Shown here: piece after piece, positions 34,515 through 46,273 of the stretch
Numbering within the stretch: the first letter of the stretch is position 1
Layout: each line of letters starts with the position of its first letter
Source: Clitopilus passeckerianus
Taxonomy: Eukaryota > Basidiomycota > Agaricomycetes > Agaricales > Entolomataceae
Assembly (NCBI GenBank): GCA_944990035.1
Contig: CALYLX010000153.1
Span: 62,001 to 126,000, forward strand
Direction: 5' to 3'
DNA: 64,000 bases
Translations under genes and position numbers: made by a program
Notes under the pieces: generated by a model
Seen by the model: the letters and a program-made list of their open reading frames with translations, nothing else
The model's database searches: none
What the model was told of the DNA's origin: nothing

Positions 34515-34559
34515 AATCGGACGATGCGCAGAGGGATTTTCGGGTCCAAGTTGATGAGT

Positions 34560-36499
34560 ACCGTCAACTCAAACAGCTGACGTCTGAGGCAACGAAGATC
34601 CATGGATCGTCGAGGTTAACACTAGCTGACGAAATGAGTTGCCCATCTTCTTTAGGGACATGGTGGATAAAGGAGAGCGTACAGGGGATGAAACGTGGTC
34701 TCGTGTCTCGTTCCATCAGAACGACAACATGCATGTTGTGCCTGCATCGCATGGCCAGAAATAGGCGCTCTGTCAGTGAATTTACAGAGAACTGATGCCG
34801 ACTGTCAGATCACCGTGACCGGTGTAGCCAACTTTCTTTATTGAAGGCAATTCTACACAGAATGGATATCTTTATCTGCTGAAATCCTTGGGGAAACACT
34901 TCAATACCAATCTGACATCATTTTATAGAAGAAGCTTACTCCACAATCCTCTTGAATTCTTCCTCTGATACGCTGCGTCATGTTCTTCAGGCTTGGCATT
35001 GAACAGTTCCGGCGAGGGTTGATGTCTCAGGGCGGGTCCGTTTTGAAAGCACAGACTCGCTGCTCGTGATCGTGCCCTCAGATGTCATGCACAGCCTAGC
35101 GTACCGCCACAGGAAACTATTCTCCAGCGTGGCTAAAGTAGTTTGCTGACCAAAGACGTACATGTTAGCGATTTCGAGACCAGACGGACGGGCCAGAAGC
35201 GTATGAACTTACGAGCCTCTCAAGATATCAATTGCGACAAAGCAACGTCATTGCGTGCTTTCGTATGAGCATATGTCGAGTTGCAGTCGTCGGATTAAGG
35301 GATCACGAGTAGTCGCCTTACCCTCGGTCTAGAAGAAAACAAGACGAAGTTAGCAATGAAGGAAATTAGTGAAAAGAGGCGTGAGTCTGGAGAAAATGTA
35401 GAATACAAGAGCATCGGCGTAGGCATCTGCCTGGGGAAAGAACTTATGGAAACCGGTCCTCATACCCACGAGAATGCTCTCCCTTGACGCTACGGACTCG
35501 ATTCCTGCCATGCTTCTGTACCATGAGGTTCCGAAACCGCGCCAGAGGACGCTAAAAGCAGCTAAAATACGTGGGTTTCGGTGAAAAAATCAAACACTAA
35601 GACGATGCCATACCGTTGGCATAAACTGAGCATCCGCCTCGCCTGCTCACAGCTTCATCTCCCTTATCCCGTCATTACCCACTAGCTGATGTGTTGCGAC
35701 AATAGTTCGTGAAGCCGGAAGGTGCAGTGTAGGAGATAGCCGAGCATATTAGAATCCAAAGGACGCAGGCAAACTAACGAACCTCTGGTCACAGACGTTT
35801 CTAGCAAGGAACCGCGGAAAAGACGAACCTCAGTGGATGAGAAAGCGAGATCTTGCGTGCCTTCCCCAGTATTGGAGGGTAACGTTATGTTCAGACCATA
35901 CGAGAATCGGCGTATACATGGCGGCGGGGTCGACAGCCCAGAAGACGATATTCACTTCGTTCTTGGTGGTATTCTTGGTCTGAGAGAAAGTAGCCGAGTC
36001 AGCAAATGGCTAGGAAGGGGAAAGAATGGTATCCGAGAGGAAGAGTGAATAGGATCGTGTCGGTGCGGAGTGAATTATAGGATATTACGCTTACGAAGGA
36101 CAACCACAGCGCCTGGACCGTCATCCACAAACGTCGCCATGTTTAGGTTCAAGCATCAACCTGAATGCCAGCGTTGAAACAGCAGGCGCCGTGAGAGAGA
36201 GAGCCAATGAGGGCAGTCAACCGCTGTAAAGCCCCTACCCTCACTTGAAATAAAAAAGTGCAAGCATCAGTGATCTGTCTGAGTTGACGCCTAAGCAGGA
36301 ACAACAAACCTTCAATTCCATAACATGAGAATGTTCCTTTTCCGCGGCCACCGAGAATACTGACGATACAAGCACGAGGATGAAGTAACAAAGCTTCACG
36401 CTGGTGGGAGGAAGGTTGGAAGAAGATCCAGGTACATTTCGTGTTTGCAGGTATCCTGGGCAGGGGAGAAGGATGGACGGCTTGATTCGAGCTGATTCC
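34560..36499 (-). pseudogene. X/Y-family gene copy Y5, decayed
   Basis: An exon at about 35835-35990, after a CTCAG acceptor, reads NEVNIVFWAVDPAAMYTPIL and YWGRHARSRFLIH before a stop next to a GTTCGTC donor. It matches the FLFWAVDIYNPSNLV exon of Y4. Upstream pieces near 36300 include a hydrophobic stretch (LCYFILVLVSSVFSV) that could be a signal peptide but lies in a different frame. The rest, down to the 5' side of NLR-D (including a piece reading PRFIPCTLSFIHHVPKEDGQ near 34640), could not be assembled. Confidence 0.3.
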
Positions 36500-36535
36500 A
36501 TTGTTTGTTCCACAGGCCAGTGCACAATAACGCGT
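36500..36535 (-). promoter_or_regulatory. bipartite ACGCGT / AACAAACAAA element, copy 7
   Basis: Minus strand: ACGCGTTATTGTGCAC, 8 bases, GGAACAAACAAT, at the 5' side of Y5. Confidence 0.5.
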
Positions 36536-39500
36536 GCTCGGTTTGGTTGTCGCCTCTTTCTGAAGCGCGTTGCTTGGCAACGTCTTTGGAAGACATCAAG
36601 CACAAACAAGCCATCATCAAACAGACAGCTTTCTGTTCGCGCTCTCAGCCTTTCTCTGTCAACGAGCTGACAGTCTTTAGTGCTCTTTTTCAAACCTACA
36701 GAGAATCTTACTTCTATGTTATGTGGAGGTATAGAGGTACTTTCATTGCTGCAGCAGCTTTCAGAACACTGACTGACCCGACTTGTCATTAGGGCCTTGG
36801 ACTCCGAAGACTCAACCTCCTCAACCAACTAACGACGCCCTCGTCTAATCTAATCCGCATCTCGGAATTGTTTGTCGCACGAGATTGTTAGCAGGGGAAG
36901 TTCCTCCGGAATCAAGGAGGTTTTTGGACAAGGTCCTGCTTGACAACTGCCAGTGGGTGGGTACGATATCGGAAATCCCACTCGAACGTCTGGTTTTCTG
37001 GTGGATGATGTGCATCCCAAAACCTCATCAATGGAGGGAAGGCCGGGCGTTTGTGGACTTTCCACGAGGTAAGCATATTCCCTGACTCCAAACCCAAGCT
37101 GGATCTCATCTCTTCGTTCCCGACAGCGTACCTTCCGCCTTCAAGTGGGGCCACATATCTCAAGACTAAGGCGTCTTGTATCTGGTACCTCAATTTTACG
37201 GTTCCACGTCAAGCGCACTACGCCTACCAGCATGCTGAGCTCCACCGTTAACCACGGCCGCTCTCGACTGTCAACCTGTCGCCACTATGCTACAAGGCAC
37301 TCACCAAGACTTGGAGGTTGAATCGACCTAGTGAACGCCGGTAAGCATCCCGGTACTTCCTTTTCATTACTTGCAAACGCTGATGCTTATGTTTTATACC
37401 GTCAGGTTTCAGCTTTGTGTGGAGCTGCGCAGAGACACGGGGCATTTGCGAGCGGATACACACCCCGACCAAGGTTCGTTGCCCTTCTTTTCTACACCCT
37501 CAAGCTCTGGACTCATGTTCTTCTGCACAGTAATGATTCTGCTCCATTGGCTCCACCGCCGTTTAATATGGCTCTTGGATGGCCAGCAGCATGAAGTTGT
37601 GCACGTTGTGCACGTCGCTGTACATTTGCTTGGCGACTTCATGACGCAGCTGCTGGTGACACTCTCCAGCAATACGACACAGCCGTATTGACGCCGGTAA
37701 GCCGACCTTTCGGTTTAGCTCTCGTATCGAACGTCTGTTGACCGGTCACCTACAGCCTATTCCCACTACTCTCCACCTGGCGGGCTTGTACGGCGAATGA
37801 CGATGCGCTTCCCAATATGTGGACCACCTGTGCTATCGCCCTGAAGATATCCAGGAGTTAACCATCAAGACGGGCTGCACCGGCCTCACCCTACCCAAGA
37901 TGTACGTATCTTTCCGGTCCCCATCTCCATAAACACACGCTAACTGTACTGACAGGCCCTGCTTCACGATGCTGGAATTCCTCCACACCCGCTGGTGAAG
38001 CCTAGGGCTCCTTTCTGCCTGGATCGTTCGTACCGTGAATGAAGGTGTCCCATCCAGTCGTGGTCTCATCAGTGGAAGCATCTACAACCAGTGCTTGAAG
38101 CCGACCTGCGTCACCGGCCCCAAAACAATGTATGTCTATTCTCCTCATCTCCATGCACCCATGCTAATAAGCTATCCTCGTCAGGTCGTTCATTTGCTCC
38201 CGCAACACCATCACACCTTCCAGTAGAGCCTAGTCTCAAGACCTTGCCGACGATGATGTTTTGCTGGAGGTCGTGGTCAAGTTCGTCCAGAACAGAATCG
38301 GCGAGGCATTGGGAGACGTCAGTTGAGAGCGCATGCTAGGAGGGTGATGCCGCTGGTGTTACCTGAATATGGAACTCGTTTATCTCAGAGTACTGTACTA
38401 TCTTGACTGATTACGGTTTACTGGTATAGAAAGAAATTTAATCGTTAATGCTTGCACTCTGCACTGGGCGCATCCTGCACCATTGACCTGACAACACAGC
38501 CACCAAATGAATGATTTGAGCACGTCGCTCATTCGAAGAATTGTTCTGCATTGATTTCACGCTCGGCAATGCAATTGTAGCTTATGAGAGAAAGTATTAC
38601 ATGTTTCGAATGCAAATAAATCATAAAATCTATATGGTTATCTGGCATGACGCGTTCCAGACCCATTCTGTACATGGCACCCTGCCTCCTAACGGCCTCG
38701 TTTTCTTCTACAAGACATGCGGCTTCGCTGTCGCCTCAACGTTCAACCATGGACACACTATTACACACACACATACTACATGCCTAAATTGCCTACCTCA
38801 TTCACTTCAAGTTCTACTACTTGTATCAGGAGACAACTGTGTACCGTGTTCACTGTGCTCGATTATGTACCATTATCTTCAGGTAGTAAACATCTCTAGT
38901 TGCCTTGATGGTGTGCGTATGATAATTCAGTATAGAGGTAAGCATTGGCTTGAGACGATCCAAGTCAGTGGTGTACAGAGGTCGATCCGTCAGGGATTGT
39001 CACGCAGAACATATCATCTTCAGTACTTACTCAGATCTCAGAAGCAATCACTGTTGCGCCATCTGGAAGGTTGACCGTTGCCGCCTGGTGAAACTCATAG
39101 CAGAAATTCCTTCTAAGGGTGTCATTGTCATGCTTCTCAATACTGATTCTATTCCTCAATACATAGTAGGGGTTGCTAAGTGTGTCAGGCAGTGTATTTC
39201 ACATCAGGCGGGAAAGCGCAACCAATGGCACCCGCTGTGTTCTTGTCATACCATGGAGAAAGATAATAATACAGAAAAACAAACTATTACATGGATCTCT
39301 GCCGAAGTCATTTTATACACCATCCAGCTTCTCAGTTCCTTCCCATCACCTCCCGTTTCTTCTTGGACCGTCACTCCGAGTCCTCTCTGTGCACTCCTTT
39401 AGCAGGGTTGGTTGGCTGCCAGTGAGACTTCTCGGAATCATCTATCTTTCCTGATGTTTATGATTTAGAAGCAAGTCATCAATTGAAGATTACACGTACC

Positions 39501-39691
39501 TTTGCCGGTCCCGGCAGCATTAAACATTGACTGCAAATGATGGCCAGTGAGGCCCTCTGAGAGCATACTACATGATGTGACGCTTGCTGAACGTTTCTTG
39601 AATCTAGTTTGTAATGAGGAGTGACTCTCAAGAAGAGTTGATGTTGAACTTACTGCTGTAGAGATACGACAGTCGCTCGGGTGTGGCCTTG
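36536..39691. other. 3.2-kb stretch without a recognisable gene
   Basis: Several open frames of 60-180 codons occur on both strands, the longest at 38541-39074 on the plus strand. Their compositions look random, with no motif, signal or repeat recognised. A short CA-rich run lies near 38765. It may contain a decayed spliced gene on the plus strand around 36.9-38.3 kb, where GTAAGC/GTAAG donors and TCAG acceptors are frequent, but no coherent protein emerged. Confidence 0.35.
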
Positions 39692-40264
39692 TGTCATGAC
39701 CCACCCTTTAGGGGGTTCCTACATCGATCCCCATCGCTCTAGAACCCCCACATTTCGCCTAGAACCATGTATCCATGTTCCATGGACTCCCTGGTTACTC
39801 CCTAGCAATGCACAGTCATGCACAGTTCTTGGTTGTCCCCCAACTGTCCCCCCATGACTCTACCTGACTCACTTACCTCCCTGACTCTTACTGACTCATA
39901 TGGCCTCTAGTAGAGTATTCTACAGTATATATACCATCTCTAGACATCGTATTTCCTTACCCTTGATATACTAGTAAACCCACCTGTCTTGTTCTTGTCT
40001 CTTTTCTCTCCTCTCGCTTTTCTGCACAGCCACAGCATCGGAGGTCTTCTACCTTCGCTTTGGCACACTGTATACTATCTAAAACACCCAATAGACCCCC
40101 GGATCTGGTGTCAGACCATTTCCCTTTGTATTCCACCGCTTCCCAGACCCCCTAGAAGGTTCTACAACCCCTAAACCCCCCAAAACTCCGGTCACTTCCT
40201 GCATACCTGCCTAGTGGGATCTCTCAGAAGGTCTTGTCTATCCAGGAATAGTCGGGTCCTTACA
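39692..40264 (+). mobile_element. solo LTR of a second, unrelated LTR family
   Basis: 573 bp, beginning TGTCATGACCCACC and ending GGGTCCTTACA, with a perfect 5-bp duplication CCTTG at 39687-39691 and 40265-40269. A TATATATA-like box lies near 39928. The sequence is unrelated to the Gypsy-1 LTR. No internal retrotransposon part is present. Orientation is assigned from the TATA-like box and is uncertain. Confidence 0.85.
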
Positions 40265-41524
40265 CCTTGGCAGGATCCATCCATAGATAGAATCATAAGC
40301 ACGTCATTTAAGCAAGAAATCATAAACATACCGTTTGAAACGCAATTGGCTAACTATAGTCCCCGCCATGAACGCCGATGATCCTTTAGATTGAAGCACA
40401 GAAGATGGACGTGAAGTTTATACTGACGTCATATGCCTGCATATCAGTGGAAAGCTGCGCAAAGTTGGTCGGAAGTGATGAAGGAATGCAAGAGTGGCCT
40501 GAGGGCACTAATTTCGCCGTTTCCGTGAGGAGTTCTTTGTCACAGACATCCATGACTTGGCATCTCGAGTGGCCGAACATTTTTGTCGGAAAAGACAGTT
40601 CTAATAGTGGTGGATTCGTTAGAGGTTGTTGGTGCGAATCCTGGTGAGGTGTTGGGATGGATTATAAGCATGAACATTTGGAATTGAGAAAACGGGTGCG
40701 TACGTGACTTCCACACTGCATACCCCTAATAGAAGAGAAGAGAAGACTCCGAAGCACTTTAACACAATAGACAGCACCGGGGCGTTACTTGGTAGCAGCG
40801 AGACTACTTTTTGAAGGAAAGAAAAGCAGGAAAATGAGATCCAGTCGATACAGATCAGGTTGAATTGGGTACTTACAGAAGATGGCTGGTTAGTCGGCAT
40901 TTGGCCTCAGTTTTGGTGCATACTGTTGAGCCAATATATTATTGTGTAGAGAGTTGAGGATTTTATGCACGGTGACGATTTCAGCTGGACTCGGAGGGAC
41001 GCTGGACATGACAGGAGTCCCGAGGATGTCTCCTCATTCCTCTCGAAAGCCTGATGACGTCGATTGTGGGAACCTATTCTCACGGTCACATGGGTGGTCG
41101 GACTGTGAGGTCGGGTGTATGCTTATATTATTCAGAATTCAATTATCGTTCATCCCTTCGCCTCTGATTGTCAACTCCTGAGTTACTATGTCTTTGAAAG
41201 CCGTGAGTAGGGATCACAGTCTCCTTTAACCGAACATCCATCTCAATTCCCGAGATGACAAGACAAGCAAAAAAGTTTGGCCAGAACATGGCCTAGGGTA
41301 GTACGGCATAATCGGTATGGATTGAGGCCGAGGGTTCGTTCCTTGAAGGAGCCAGTATCACTATATGTGCATGAACTGTAATCCCTAAGGTATCCGTTAT
41401 GCAAGGTACGCTTCAAAAATATATACATCTGGGCTTTTGGACGAGCTATACCTGTGTGATCAACTGGCATAAGTAAAGGTAGTTACGATCCGTTGCAAGA
41501 AGATGGTATATACCTGGCGTGCTA
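40265..41524. other. intergenic, no gene recognised
   Basis: Only short random-looking frames. The part from about 41230 to 41524 is the 3' flank of NLR-E and resembles the corresponding flanks of NLR-B, C and D. Confidence 0.4.
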
Positions 41525-43796
41525 TTACGGTGTGTCCTCAGACTCTAGCTTTGAGAGCACCCAGGAGAGCTCATCTCTGGCATGCTGTGCATCAGCGGGA
41601 TATGAAGCCTTGTCATAAAGCATAATGGCTGCTTGAAGACAAGAAACAGCTTCATTGAGTCTCCCCGCATCCTCATGAGCCAAGCCAAGATAGTGCGTTG
41701 CAGCTCCCTGACCATAGGTGTACTTGATCTCTCTGGCGATTTGCCTGGCTTCGCCAAAGGTCTCTATTTCCAGCTCCAACTGCCCCTGACCCCTGTACAC
41801 CCTTCCCAGCGTGTTGAGGGCATTTACTTCTCCCAGCGGATTATCTGTTGAGCGATAAAGTTCAATTGCTTGCTTCGCTGAACTTTCGGCTTCGGAGAAT
41901 TTGTCCATGTCGTTATATAGCCCCGCCGGGTCGCGCAAACAGTTTGCTTCGCCCATCCGGTCTTCTTGTTCTTGGTAGAGCTTCAAAGTGTTATTGAGAG
42001 CTCCCTCAGCATCATCAAGCCGTTTGAGCACGGTATAAATTCCTCCAAGCTCAATCAAGTCCCGACCCTCCTCCACCAGGTCCCCGACTTCCCTGTGAAT
42101 GGACAGTGCCTCCATTAATAGGTTCATGGCTTCTTCATACTGGGCCTGACGTGACAGCACGTAAGCGTGCGACTGAAGACACCTTGCTTTCGCCTTGGAA
42201 CCATCGGGCCGTGCGTCGGTGGCTTTACGAATGATACCCGTTGTTGGGGAGCCGATATAATGCATCCATTCCGTATAAGTGGCGCAAGCATACGCAAGAG
42301 AATCTGTGATGTAGGGGAGGGAAAGTGCAATGTTGAGGATAGCAGTGATGTTGGTGAGCTCATTGGTGAACCAGGTGTATTCGGTACTCGAATCATAGTG
42401 CTCGTTTTTATATAATCGGTTGGTGTAGAGGCCAATTAGTTTGCGAGTAGCTTCAACATCTAACGGTAAATTCTTCATGCAGAACTGTCTGATTGGGGAA
42501 AGCAGCTGAAATCGTGGGGATGTGGAATTTCGATCTAGGGAACATAGTGTGGTATTTTGAATGGCCCTGAGGCATTCATGTAGGTGGATTGACGATGGGA
42601 GGAGTGCTTGGTATTCTTCCAACCAATTGTCTTCCGATGACATTCCGGCGGGCAGTACCGCAATGGCAGTCATTACCGCTCTCGAACTGTCACTCATCCG
42701 TGGGCCAAACACAGACAGTCGCAAGGACACATCAAGGCGATATTGACGGGCTTGCACGTCGGTACCAATGGCATATGTACTTTCTCTACACCACCGATTC
42801 CAGAGTGATTTAGGTGTTTTGGACTCATCCCGCAGAAGGGTTCCGATAAGAGTGACAGCAAGTGGTATTCCTGCAACTGCCTCGAGGAGATTTCCTAGGT
42901 ATCCCTCCTCTGCATCTCTAGCCTCGCCTCGAGTGATCTTGTGAACTAGGTCATTCGAGGCTGCTTGTGTCAGGGGCTGCAGTGGGCAATTCGTATCCAG
43001 TCAATATTTCCGGGCTCTTGAGAGCCTCGGAGCGTGACTATGATGGCCAAAGTATCCAAAGAAGATAGTTGCCCTAGAATTTCATCGGCTGCGCCACAGT
43101 TCTCAGAAACCGCCCAAAAGGTCTCGAGATTGTCAATACAGATAAGGGTCTGCATCTGTCCTAGATGATGCATAACAAAGGACATGACACGCGCATGAGA
43201 TTTCCTATCCTCTTGCGGAATCTCAAATGTATTGGCAAGAGAGCTGTAGACGAGATCGGGCGTAGTGAGACCCTCAAACGACAAGAAATACAGTTTAGCA
43301 TATGTCTTGAGAACTTGCGTATCCCACATGACGCTCGCAGCGAGTGTTGTCTTGCCAATTCCGCCCATTCCGAGAATCGCAACTCGAGCGTCTGGAGAGT
43401 CGAGGAGGGCTTTCACAATGCTTTCGCGGTATTCTTCTCGTTCAAGGATGTGGATAGGGCGACGAGGACGGAGGCTGGGAATATCCTTCGTTGCCCGCCT
43501 AATTCCGTTGAGAAGTGTGCTACAGGATCACGCTTTGTGACTCACTGCAATGTAATATCAGAGGGACCTGTTCCTTGGGACCCATTATAAACATGCGTAA
43601 CATGGCTGATGTTCATTTGGACATCGTTTCCTGCGGAGATTGTGCTCGATTCAATGGTTGCCGTCACACCTTGAACCAATGTCAGCAGCCCCTCTTGTAT
43701 ATCGAACAGTTTGGTACCTGAGTGAGGACTAGATGCTTTACCGTCTCGTTTTGATTTCAGTCGTCGGTTAAATAATGACTTCACGGATGGAAGCAT
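41525..43796 (-). pseudogene. NLR-E: NB-ARC/TPR receptor with a one-base frameshift
   Basis: Exons are 43718-43796 (MLPSVKSLFNRR...), 43546-43669 (motif AGNDVQMNISHVTHVY) and 41525-43498, joined by GTACCA...CAAG and GTGAGT...TTAG introns. Exon 3 reads GMGGIGKTT, LICIDNLETFW and the TLRGS (RNBS-B) segment, then hits a stop at 42970. At about 42986-42988 one base is missing compared with paralogs (WIRIxP becomes WIRIAH). The other frame continues with AGIPLAVTL, LLSPIRQFC and the TPRs to 41525. With one base added back the exon sum is divisible by three (726 codons). It is either a young pseudogene or a sequencing error. Confidence 0.8.
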
Positions 43797-44050
43797 GGTG
43801 GAGGGGCGTTTGGCTTGTAGGATCTAACAGATGTTACAAAAGGGCGCTCGCGTTATCGATGGGCGCCGGTGGCGAAATCAAACCAGCGGTCATATGACCC
43901 CGGTCAGCCAGGCTTACCGCAGGAAGCGCCCACGCGTAGGCTGAACCCACTGACGCCTGATTGCAAACAAGATGGAGCAAGGTAGATTAGATTTCGTATG
44001 ACATAGGTAGCCACATCACAAGAAAAATGTCGTAAGGTGAAGGTCCTCCT
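43797..44050. other. 5' flank of NLR-E
   Basis: No gene or clear motif. It contains the GTTATCGATgggCGCC-type stretch seen upstream of the other NLRs. Confidence 0.35.
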
Positions 44051-46237
44051 TGAACATCACTCGAGCTTTCCTCTAGCATAATTGATGCTGCTGCTTGCTG
44101 CATGCCCTTCTCCGAAAAGTCGCACTCTCAGGCCTAAGTATGGTCACACATATCCAAAAATGTCGCCTGGCCGTGCCGGTGAATACTACCTGGCAAAGAT
44201 TTACATCAACATTCGGAAACCATATAAAGCCTCAGGAAAGACGAACCTTTCTTACAAGCTGAGCAGTGCACCCATCCACCACCTCCTCTCCAAAGCCCCT
44301 TCACCGTTGTAAATACGATGCGTCACCAGAACCGGCCGTCCAGCAAGGCGGCATCCTATGGGCGACCAACGCAGTTACGGTCTCTAACCCAGAGGGGGTG
44401 CAATTGAAATCCTCCAATCTAGTTGGATAAAAGCACGTGAGTGGAAATCTACGACACCGAGGAGAACATAAACCTCTTCCTCGCTCTCAACTCTCCATTT
44501 AGGTATCGCGTCAGCCTGGGGCCGTCGTGGTCAAGGCCAGTCCTGCATGTGTAAGAGCGAATAAGCGAGCGAGGGCGATGTCCCAGTCGTTGATGGATCC
44601 GAGTTTCAATGAACATAGTCTACCGGGAAAGAAAACACGTCAGTATGGTGCTACACAACGATGACGGAATGAGAAAAATGGAGAAGCTGACGATGCGTGA
44701 TGTTGGGAACGGAACAATTGGGGTGGCAGGTAAAGGGATATGAAGCCGACAAGTGCGACCATCTCTTGGTACAGAAAGGGGAGATGGAAGGTACGCAACG
44801 GGGGATGCGGATAGAGAGGAGGGAAGGACGTCAAGGCTGGGAGAATTGACGAACCTGTGGTTACGTTTGCCACGCCTTCTCGAAGCCGCCGTTTGAACAG
44901 GAGGTACGGGTTGAGGCTTATTCCAGGGTGTCAACTGCATGAACCGCTGGACACTGGAAGACAAAAAGTAGCATCAGATTCGAAAACCGCATTGGTTATG
45001 GAGTAGGCGAACCTTTCATCCAACTCTTCGCCGTCTTCGCTCTCGCCCTCATTTCCCATTTCCCCCGCCTAGAAGATCCAATACGTTTCCAAAGAGAAAG
45101 CTGGCTAGTAGCACCGTATGCGCGAGAAGGGTAGTTAGTGCCTCAGAGTGAAAGGATCTGCGATTCAAGTTCATCATCTAGAGGAAGGAGAGGGTAAGTC
45201 GGTGGCAGTATTCAGCCTAGGCGAAAGGGAGACGAGCCTTGTGTTCGGAGAGAAGCCATCGTGCCTGCATCATCATCTCTCGCTGGTCTTCCCATCATAT
45301 GACCTGGGATGGTCAAGGTCGAGGCTCAGGTTGTTGGGTGATGCTGCGTGAGGAGTTTGGACTCGAAAACTTATCTGTAATAAAGCACATCAGGAATACG
45401 TTAGGAAAGGTGTCAGATGCCGAGTAGGTGGAAGACGAAGTCGGGGAGGGCGGGATATGGAAGATTGAGACATAATGTAACGAGACGTACGAACGAAAGA
45501 GAAAAACGACATAATGGGGCCCAACGGAGTTGTAGAAGGTATAAGTTGATGAAGGGAGCGGCCTTGGTAATGGAGGACGGGGAAAGTACAGAAAAAAAAC
45601 CGGGAACAGTTTTGTCGAGAAAAGCGGGTTGTAAGAGAAAAGAGGGAGAATTGACGACGTGCGGTAACGAAGGAAAGGAAAGAACTATCCTTCTCGCCAC
45701 CTTGTCTTGATAAGATCGTCGCCAGTTAGGGTTGCGAGGCCGCGACGAGAGCAAGTTGAGTTGAATGAGTTATGGGAGGGTAGATTGCATTGTGAGAGGT
45801 GTGGGCGATCTAGTGGAATGAGAAAGGGTATGTCAGTGTGTAGTTCTTGGCGAAGTCGAAAGAGAAGTGTCCGGAGGAGAAGAGACAAAAGCCCCGAGGA
45901 TAGGGACTGAAGTACTGAAGGTCGGGGGGATAGAAGGCAGAAAGTATACTTACGCACAAGCTGCGCCCCGTCCCATCCCAGCCGCCTCGAGCTCAAAGAT
46001 CATGGTCCCCGATGTTGGCGCCAAACGAAGTGTGAGTGTTCTGAGGAGAGCGTCAGCAACTTATCCGAGCATATACTGCGTTAAATAGGCATACCATCGC
46101 TCATACAACATTGATGATATATATGTGCCTCCTTCTCATGTAGCAACCAAGATTGTGGGCAGGTTGAAGTGGAAAGTGGCAGGCGGTTTGGGTGGGGAGA
46201 AATCAACGACTTGGCAAGCGATGAAGGCCTGGTTGAC
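44051..46237 (-). pseudogene. X/Y-family gene copy X5, partly preserved
   Basis: Exons on the minus strand include TLRLAPTSGTMIFELEAAG (~45990), FIETRIHQRLGHRPRSL continuing to GLDHDGPRLTRYLNGEL (44480-44620), and the next exon LEDFNCTPSGLETVTALV and HRMPPCWTAGSG (44270-44425). Introns are ~50-60 bp with GTTC/GTTT donors. The phase between the last two exons is consistent, but the second meets a stop before its donor. The tandem module arrangement seen in X2 is repeated here (44.2-44.9 and 44.95-45.4 kb). Family and function are unrecognised. Confidence 0.4.
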
Positions 46238-46273
46238 TTTGTTTGTTCCCAACCCTGATGCACAACAACGCGT
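46238..46273 (-). promoter_or_regulatory. bipartite ACGCGT / AACAAACAAA element, copy 8
   Basis: Minus strand: ACGCGTTGTTGTGCAT, 8 bases, GGAACAAACAAA, upstream of X5 and preceded by ATTGGT, a possible CCAAT box. Confidence 0.55.

Noticed and set aside
36241..36828. 195-codon minus-strand ORF with a hydrophobic segment as a secreted protein
   Set aside because: It runs through the bipartite promoter-like element and a likely intron donor, so it is more likely a chance fusion of upstream and exon sequence.
38541..39074. 177-codon plus-strand ORF as a gene
   Set aside because: Composition looks random, with no motif or partner exon. It may be chance.
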